Shown here one piece after another: positions 5,898-10,138 of a DNA stretch of 10,138 nt. The position numbers and the translations under genes are program-made. Source of the stretch: Verrucomicrobia bacterium UBA6354 (GTDB lineage: Bacteria > Verrucomicrobiota > Kiritimatiellia > RFP12 > UBA1067). The notes below the pieces were generated by a model, which worked only from the letters and a program-made list of their open reading frames with translations, ran no database searches and was not told the DNA's origin. The stretch covers positions 1 through 10,138 of the forward strand of contig DJRS01000096.1 in assembly GCA_002440145.1 (NCBI GenBank). The letters are read 5' to 3'. Positions within the stretch are counted from its first letter, which is position 1; each line of letters opens with the position of its first letter.

Positions 5898-7985
5898 ATG
5901 TCCAACGCCGTCCGCGAGTTTCTTCATCGCATTTCCCGCCAGGGAGTCCGGCGGCGCGGACGGGTGACGACCGCGACGATGGGGATTGCGCGCGTTTTCC
6001 AGGCGTGGGACGTCGGCGAGGACACGTTCATCTTCGAACGCGGGATCGGCAGGCGTCTGAAGGATCGTCCGAGCGTGCTGATAGCGGAGAAGCGCGCACT
6101 GGCGCGCGGCGCGACGGGATACGTGCTGACCATGTCCACGGGAAACCACGCCATCGCGGCGTTCCCTCTCCTGGACGGGCGCTTTTGGGGGCTTTCGCAT
6201 TTGGCGTCCCATCGGCGAGGCGAGGCGCTGATGCGGGACATTCTCTGCGCGAACGTGGTGGACGGGCGGCTGGAAGTCGCGCAGCGGGACGTGCCGGCGA
6301 AAACGCTGTTCGCGGCCGACGCCTGGCTGCTCGGACCGGCCGGGCTGTCCATGGCGGACGTCGTCTTGACGGACCGCACGGATGCCGCGATAGAGCATTA
6401 CCACCGTCTGGGGCAGGAATGGCGCGTAAAGGCTTTGGCGTGGACCGCGAACGAAATCCGGACGGCGCTGGCCGCCGCGCGCAAGCATATTTCGACCCGT
6501 TTGAACTACTACCACTCCGCGCGAGGCGTGCATTTTCTCACTTATCCCGAGTTCCGCCTTTTCGCCGCGCGCGCGCATGCGGATCTGCCCGAATTCGTCC
6601 GCGAACTCAAGGAGATGGTCAGCGTCTGCGACGGCAATTTGCGGTCTTACACGCGCTTGCCCAAGTATCACGGCCATCACGAGATAGAGCTTTTCGGCCT
6701 GCGCCGCGGCGAAGCCCAGACGACGCTCGTTCCGCAGATGGAACGGCTCATGGAGGCCATCGAGCTCGGCCGCATCGCACCGGCCGACATCGCGCGCCGC
6801 GCGGACGAACTCGATGCGGAGTTCAAGTCTCGCCTTGTGAAGGGCGAGTATGCGGACGAAGGGAGTCCGGTTTTCGCCGAAGCGCTTTACATGTGCATCA
6901 CGGGCGAGGTCTATCTTCTGGCCAGCGACGGCGTGACGACGGCGTTCGACGACCGGCGCACGGCCCTGCCGGGCGCGACGTTCGCCGGGGGGCGACCGTT
7001 CTTCCAGCCGGGGTGCGACGCGCGCAGCGAGATCATCTTCGCCAATCTGCGGGGGCTCATGTCAAAGGACGAGTCCATCGAATACGCGAACATCTACGAA
7101 ATCCGCGAGGACGCCGGCGCCGCGGTCGGGAAGGGCCGGACGCGCGAAATCGTGTACAAGACGGACCGCTGCCCGCTCGAGAAGGGGCTTGTCGTCAAGA
7201 GCCTCGCGCACAGCGCGCGCGGCTATGCGAGTTTCATGCTGTCGCGCATAGGGCTCTTCCGCGCCCTGGGCATGTCGCTGGCCGCGTTCTACAAAATGCT
7301 GCGGCGGCGCTTCTCTTCGCATTCGCGCGAGGTCGATTACTACATCCGCACGCGCTGCGCGGGCGAGACGCTGCGGGACATCCCGGAGAGCTACTTCCGT
7401 TCGACGGACGACGCTTCGGTGGAGGAGCGGGAAGTCGTCCTTGCGCTGGCCGGGTTGATGGGGGACGCCGCCGCGCAAAACATGGCGATGAAGAAGTACG
7501 ACGCCTCCGCGCCGGACGGCCCCTCGCCGCTCTACGACGTCGGCAAGGAGATTTACGCGTTCGAGTATGATATCGCGGCCGGGCGGATATTGCCGAAAAG
7601 CGTCGCCACCTGCTCCATTCGCGGCAGCATGGCCTGGCCCGATTTGTCGTTCACCGAAGAGAACCTGAAGCGTCTCGCCGCCTTCTACATGGCCAGCTAT
7701 GCGCACGCGCTGAAAGCTTTCCAGAAGAAACACCAGGTGCCCATGCCCGAATTGGCGGAGCGTTTCTTCGGCGGATTCGAGCACCGCACGCATGCGATGG
7801 CCTGGAGCCTTTCCGTCCACCGCGACGAATTCGAGTCGTTCAACCCCGACATCCCGAGCCGCTACAGGTTCGACAAGAAGCGCAGCTTCCTGTTGTGGTC
7901 GCTCATGCGCCAGGAGCGGCGGCTGGAGACCTTGAAACAGCTGTTTTTCGCCCGTGTGGCGGCGGAAGAAAAGGAGAATGCATGA
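5898..7985 (+). CDS. Large conserved-looking protein of unknown function, coupled to kdsB
   Basis: This is a 695-residue protein I do not recognise. It shows no signal peptide, lipobox or clear membrane helix, so it is probably cytoplasmic. Notable stretches are an N-terminal basic patch (RISRQGVRRRGR, 11-22), LSTRLNYYH-like helical sequence near 198-206, a His cluster KYHGHHEIE (257-264), an Asp/Gly segment near 340-375 containing GRPFFQPGCDARSEIIFANL, REIVYKTDRCPLEKG (416-430), and a strongly patterned C-terminal block (about 545-605) with YDVGKEIYAFEYD and CSIRGSMAWPDLSF. Codon use matches its neighbours and the frame is uninterrupted. The start is uncertain. 5898 leaves a 10-nt gap after the fused enzyme but has no Shine-Dalgarno sequence, and 5841 would overlap the previous gene by 47 nt. 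Its TGA overlaps the kdsB ATG (ATGA). Its position between two sugar-activating enzymes suggests an envelope or sugar-linked role, which is inference only. Confidence 0.85.
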   Translation: MSNAVREFLHRISRQGVRRRGRVTTATMGIARVFQAWDVGEDTFIFERGIGRRLKDRPSVLIAEKRALARGATGYVLTMSTGNHAIAAFPLLDGRFWGLSHLASHRRGEALMRDILCANVVDGRLEVAQRDVPAKTLFAADAWLLGPAGLSMADVVLTDRTDAAIEHYHRLGQEWRVKALAWTANEIRTALAAARKHISTRLNYYHSARGVHFLTYPEFRLFAARAHADLPEFVRELKEMVSVCDGNLRSYTRLPKYHGHHEIELFGLRRGEAQTTLVPQMERLMEAIELGRIAPADIARRADELDAEFKSRLVKGEYADEGSPVFAEALYMCITGEVYLLASDGVTTAFDDRRTALPGATFAGGRPFFQPGCDARSEIIFANLRGLMSKDESIEYANIYEIREDAGAAVGKGRTREIVYKTDRCPLEKGLVVKSLAHSARGYASFMLSRIGLFRALGMSLAAFYKMLRRRFSSHSREVDYYIRTRCAGETLRDIPESYFRSTDDASVEEREVVLALAGLMGDAAAQNMAMKKYDASAPDGPSPLYDVGKEIYAFEYDIAAGRILPKSVATCSIRGSMAWPDLSFTEENLKRLAAFYMASYAHALKAFQKKHQVPMPELAERFFGGFEHRTHAMAWSLSVHRDEFESFNPDIPSRYRFDKKRSFLLWSLMRQERRLETLKQLFFARVAAEEKENA

Positions 7986-8728
7986 AAACCTATGGTGTCA
8001 TCCCCAGCCGGTTCGGTTCGAGCCGCTTTCCGGGCAAACCGCTGGCCATGCTGGCCGGCAAGCCGCTGGTCGTGTGGGTCGTCGAGGCCGCCTGGCGTGC
8101 GCGCAGCCTGGACGAGGTCTTGGTGGCCACGGACGATGCGCGCATCGCCGAGACCGTCGCGCGGCACGGCGGCAGAGCCGTCATGACGCCCCCGGAACTG
8201 CCGAGCGGAACCGACCGCATCGCCTGCGCGGCGGGAGATTTCGCCGACGACGACATTCTTGTCAACATCCAGGGCGATGAACCTTTGGTGGATCCCCGGC
8301 TCATCGACGAACTCGTCCTGAAGCTCATCTCGGACCGGAAGTGGGACATGGCCACCGCCGTCGCGCCCTTGCGCCGCATGGAGGATTTCGCCGCGCGCAC
8401 GGTCGTCAAGGTCGTCATGGACAAGGACGAGCGGGCGCTTTACTTTTCGCGCGCGCCGATTCCGTGCGACCGCGACGGCGAGCCGGATTTCGCCTCGGGG
8501 CTGTACGTGCGCCATCTCGGCATCTATGCGTACCGCGGCGCATTCCTGAAGCGGTATGTCCACGAGCCGCCGTGCGCGCTCGAGAAGTCGGAGAAGCTCG
8601 AACAGCTGCGGGCGCTTTACATGGGCGCCCAGATCGCCGTCGTGCGCACGGAAGACGAGGGCGTGGGCGTGGACACGCCGGAAGACGCCGCGCGCGTGGC
8701 GGCCATTCTCGAGGAACGGCAAAGATGA
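7982..8728 (+). CDS. kdsB: 3-deoxy-manno-octulosonate cytidylyltransferase (CMP-Kdo synthetase)
   Basis: KdsB activates Kdo with CTP to CMP-Kdo in the cytoplasm, the donor for Kdo transfer to lipid A in LPS synthesis. The 248 residues equal the usual family length. Motifs in order are IPSRFGSSRFPGKPL (7-21), LVATDD (47-52), SGTDRI (75-80), VNIQGDEP (94-101, metal and nucleotide binding), YFSRAPIP (154-161), HLGIYAYR (178-185), LEKSEKLEQLR (200-210) and GVDTPED (229-235). Where many KdsB proteins have a His two residues before SGTDR, this one has Leu73 (comparison from memory). AAGGAG at 7971-7976, 5 nt from the ATG, fixes the start, and the longer frame back to 7895 is only overlap with the previous gene. 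ATGA overlaps couple it to the genes on both sides. The presence of kdsB implies a Gram-negative envelope. Confidence 0.95.
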   Translation: MKTYGVIPSRFGSSRFPGKPLAMLAGKPLVVWVVEAAWRARSLDEVLVATDDARIAETVARHGGRAVMTPPELPSGTDRIACAAGDFADDDILVNIQGDEPLVDPRLIDELVLKLISDRKWDMATAVAPLRRMEDFAARTVVKVVMDKDERALYFSRAPIPCDRDGEPDFASGLYVRHLGIYAYRGAFLKRYVHEPPCALEKSEKLEQLRALYMGAQIAVVRTEDEGVGVDTPEDAARVAAILEERQR

Positions 8729-9141
8729 ACAGGACCCTTCTGCCGTGCGCGCTCGCAGTGGCCGTCGCCCTCGTGGCGGGCTGCCGGACGGCGGCGCCCG
8801 GAGAGACGTTGTCGTACGACGCGGCGCACCCGCTCATCCGCTTCTCCAATCGGGGCATTCTCTTCCAAGAGCGTTTTGTGACGCCGGAAGAGGCGGTGGC
8901 GCTTCTCGAGGAACACGGAATACCGAAGGACAAGACGCTCCACATCCTCGTCGACGAGGACTACACGGACCGCCGCGCGCCCTGGGTCTTCCAGCACAAC
9001 TATCTCGGCCGCGCCGGCTATCGCCGCACAATCCTCGTGCATGCCCGCAAGGCGGAAAGCGCCGCGGTCGACGCGCGCAAGTCGCCCCCCAAGCCCGCCC
9101 CCAAACGCGCCTTCCGCTACAAGCGCGCGGACGAATACTAG
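8725..9141 (+). CDS. Small lipoprotein of unknown function, last gene of the operon
   Basis: This 138-residue protein has a short basic N-terminus, a hydrophobic core (about 5-17) and the lipobox LVAGC, with the lipidated Cys at position 20. The mature protein has about 118 residues. Residues about 50-107 show an alternating helix/strand pattern: TPEEAVALLEEHGIP, then LHILVDEDYTDR, then a helix-like stretch, then AGYRRTILV. This loosely recalls the periplasmic domain of ExbD/TolR, but the similarity is by eye and could be coincidental. The C-terminus (about 108-138) is Lys/Arg/Pro-rich, possibly disordered. The ATG overlaps the kdsB stop (ATGA) and GAGGAA at 8711-8716 is the ribosome binding site, so expression is tied to kdsB. 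A strong terminator follows 20 nt after the stop. The lipoprotein call is firm; the function is unknown. Confidence 0.85.
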   Translation: MNRTLLPCALAVAVALVAGCRTAAPGETLSYDAAHPLIRFSNRGILFQERFVTPEEAVALLEEHGIPKDKTLHILVDEDYTDRRAPWVFQHNYLGRAGYRRTILVHARKAESAAVDARKSPPKPAPKRAFRYKRADEY

Positions 9142-9161
9142 GCGTCCCGGGCGGACAATCC

Positions 9162-9202
9162 AACGCGTGCGGATGGGATATCCTGTCCGCACGCGTTTTT
9201 TT
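9162..9202 (+). terminator. Intrinsic terminator ending the operon
   Basis: A perfect 12-bp GC-rich stem (9162-9173 pairing with 9186-9197) with a 12-nt loop is followed by a run of seven T residues (9196-9202, the first two belonging to the stem). The loop itself contains the 8-bp palindrome GGATATCC, so it may pair further. It lies 20 nt after the lipoprotein stop and is the only convincing terminator in the window, which marks the end of the 2044-9141 run. Confidence 0.9.
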
Positions 9203-9305
9203 GCCGCGTACCGGAGCCGTCCGGCGGGCGGCGCGGCGGCTTTCCGACGATAGGTAGAGCCTATTGGGGAACTCTGCCACTTCCGATTAGCCGATGAACG
9301 AAAAA

Positions 9306-9318
9306 TATAGTAAACTAT
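9306..9318 (+). promoter_or_regulatory. Candidate promoter -10 region of the DUF3034 gene
   Basis: An AT-rich patch contains TATAGT (9306-9311) and TAAACT (9311-9316). TTAGCC at 9287-9292 is a weak -35 candidate, 18 bp from the second hexamer. The ten outer bases also form an inverted repeat, ATAGT-AA-ACTAT (9307-9318), which could be an operator half-site pair or simply the promoter. Transcription would begin near 9323, giving a leader of about 43 nt. Confidence 0.5.
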
Positions 9319-9330
9319 TCCGCGTTGTCC

Positions 9331-9344
9331 GCCGCTGGGGCGGC
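9331..9344 (+). other. Short hairpin at the 5' end of the DUF3034 leader
   Basis: GCCGC (9331-9335) pairs with GCGGC (9340-9344) around a TGGG tetraloop. It falls within about 10 nt of the predicted transcript start and 8 nt before the Shine-Dalgarno sequence (9352-9357). Hairpins at the extreme 5' end of outer-membrane protein mRNAs are known to stabilise transcripts (for example ompA). That role here is inference, and in GC-rich DNA a 5-bp stem can arise by chance. Confidence 0.3.
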
Positions 9345-9365
9345 ATTCAAGAAAGGATACCTGAC

Positions 9366-10138
9366 ATGAAGAAAGATACGAAGAAAATCGTTTTGGCTGC
9401 CGCGTTCGCGGCGTTGACGCTGGGTTCGTTCGCGGGCGTTCCGCTCAACAACCTGCAGGGTACGGGCGGTATCGCCTTCAACCCGCTCGCGTATACGGCC
9501 GGGACGCCGTGGGAAGGCGGCGCGACGAGCAACTTGAACGGCATCGTCTCCAAGCCGCAGGTCGGCGCGTGGTACGTGAACCTGGCCGACGCGGGCATCG
9601 ACTGGTGGGCGACGTCCGCCGCGCTGACCCTCGCCGACCGTCTCGAACTTTCGTACGGCTACGGCTTCGTGGATGCGCGAAAGTACGGCGACAAGTCCAT
9701 CAACACGCATAACGTCGGCGCGAAGTTCCGCTTCCTGGACGAAAACGCCTTCGATACGGTGTGGGTGCCGGCGATCGCCGTGGGCGGCGTCTACAAGTAC
9801 ACGGACTCCAAGACCGTGGACGCGCTGGGGCTCGATAACGACGGCTGGGACGCCTACATCGTCGCCTCGAAGCTCATCACCCAGACGCCCGTCCCCGTCC
9901 TGCTCTCCGCCGGCCTCCTCTATACGGACGAAGTCGTGAACGGCGTCGTGGGCCACAACCACTATGACGTGTCGTACTTCGCCAACGTCGACATCCTCCC
10001 GGCCAAGAACATCGCGATCGGTTTCGAATACAAGAACGGCGCGGACGTGGGCGACGGCATCCGCAACCACGACTACTATGACGGACACGTCGCGTGGTTC
10101 GTGACGCCGAAGCTGACGCTGGTGGGCGCCTATGCGGT
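9366..10138 (+). CDS. DUF3034-family exported protein, probable outer-membrane beta-barrel (3' end beyond window)
   Basis: The frame stays open from the ATG at 9366 to the window edge (257 codons), so the C-terminus is missing. A signal peptide is clear: basic residues 2-7, a hydrophobic core 8-19, and a likely cleavage after SFA (A23). The mature part alternates hydrophobic and polar residues and is rich in Gly, Asn, Tyr and Trp, as in beta-barrels. Segments such as LADRLELSYGYGFVDA, NVGAKFRFLDE, WVPAIAVGGVYKY, IVASKLI and NIAIGFEYKNG follow the order I recall for DUF3034 proteins, which are of unknown function. AAAGGA at 9352-9357, 8 nt before the ATG, fixes the start. It has its own promoter after a terminator and is independent of the operon upstream. 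The family call is from memory of the pattern; export is well supported. Confidence 0.82.
   Translation, partial: MKKDTKKIVLAAAFAALTLGSFAGVPLNNLQGTGGIAFNPLAYTAGTPWEGGATSNLNGIVSKPQVGAWYVNLADAGIDWWATSAALTLADRLELSYGYGFVDARKYGDKSINTHNVGAKFRFLDENAFDTVWVPAIAVGGVYKYTDSKTVDALGLDNDGWDAYIVASKLITQTPVPVLLSAGLLYTDEVVNGVVGHNHYDVSYFANVDILPAKNIAIGFEYKNGADVGDGIRNHDYYDGHVAWFVTPKLTLVGAYA

Noticed and set aside
3401..5905. A very long open frame on the minus strand (834 codons) and another at 2023-3912 (629 codons)
   Set aside because: Both lie antisense to well-supported genes, read as arginine/alanine/histidine-rich sequence without domains, and arise because GC-rich codons avoid stops on the opposite strand.
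7895..7981. A longer N-terminus for KdsB
   Set aside because: KdsB proteins begin just before the IPSR motif, and the ATG at 7982 has AAGGAG 5 nt upstream.
9250..9264. Inverted repeat ATAGG-TAGAG-CCTAT between the terminator and the DUF3034 promoter
   Set aside because: With five-bp arms about 45 bp upstream of the promoter, it is too short to call an operator without comparative support.
9203..9305. The gap after the terminator, examined for a small RNA or small gene
   Set aside because: Apart from the short inverted repeat and the weak -35 candidate I see no promoter-terminator pair, ribosome binding site or coding pattern.
1..10138. Mobile elements, CRISPR arrays, tRNA or rRNA genes and toxin-antitoxin pairs
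   Set aside because: I found no transposase-like protein, terminal repeats, repeat-spacer pattern, cloverleaf sequence or paired small genes; composition is even throughout.

Overview
This is a GC-rich (roughly 60-65% by eye), gene-dense chromosomal window from a Gram-negative bacterium. All convincing genes are on the + strand. A KdsB-type CMP-Kdo synthetase implies lipopolysaccharide. A lipoprotein with a clear lipobox and a DUF3034-type outer-membrane protein also point to a diderm envelope. The GC content, the AAAGGA/GGAG ribosome binding sites, a stand-alone AICAR formyltransferase and a fused MurU-AmgK-like enzyme together suggest the Verrucomicrobiota/Kiritimatiellota/Lentisphaerota area. 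That placement is inference from gene content, not proof. I see no phage, transposon, CRISPR, tRNA or rRNA signals.

Layout: (1) 1-197 holds a possible C-terminal tail of an upstream gene and a good sigma70-like promoter. (2) 198-2028 is a two-gene unit, htpX (membrane zinc protease) followed one base later by an EamA/DMT-family transporter. (3) 2044-9141 is a tightly packed run of six genes: stand-alone AICAR formyltransferase; a 269-residue double-spanning membrane protein of unknown function; a nucleotidyltransferase-kinase fusion resembling MurU plus AmgK; an unrecognised 695-residue protein; kdsB; and a small lipoprotein. Gaps are 28, 15 and 10 nt, followed by two ATGA overlaps, so this looks like one operon. 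It probably starts from a promoter embedded in the end of the transporter gene and ends at a strong intrinsic terminator (9162-9202). (4) 9203-9365 is an intergenic region with a promoter and a 5' UTR hairpin. (5) 9366 to the window end is a DUF3034-family exported protein, truncated by the window edge.

Functionally, the second half of the operon centres on activated cell-envelope sugars. The fusion would phosphorylate MurNAc (or a similar sugar) at the anomeric position and attach a nucleotide. KdsB makes CMP-Kdo for LPS. The unknown 695-residue protein sits between these two, translationally coupled to kdsB, and is the main candidate for an undescribed function. The stand-alone formyltransferase implies that the last step of IMP synthesis is encoded elsewhere.
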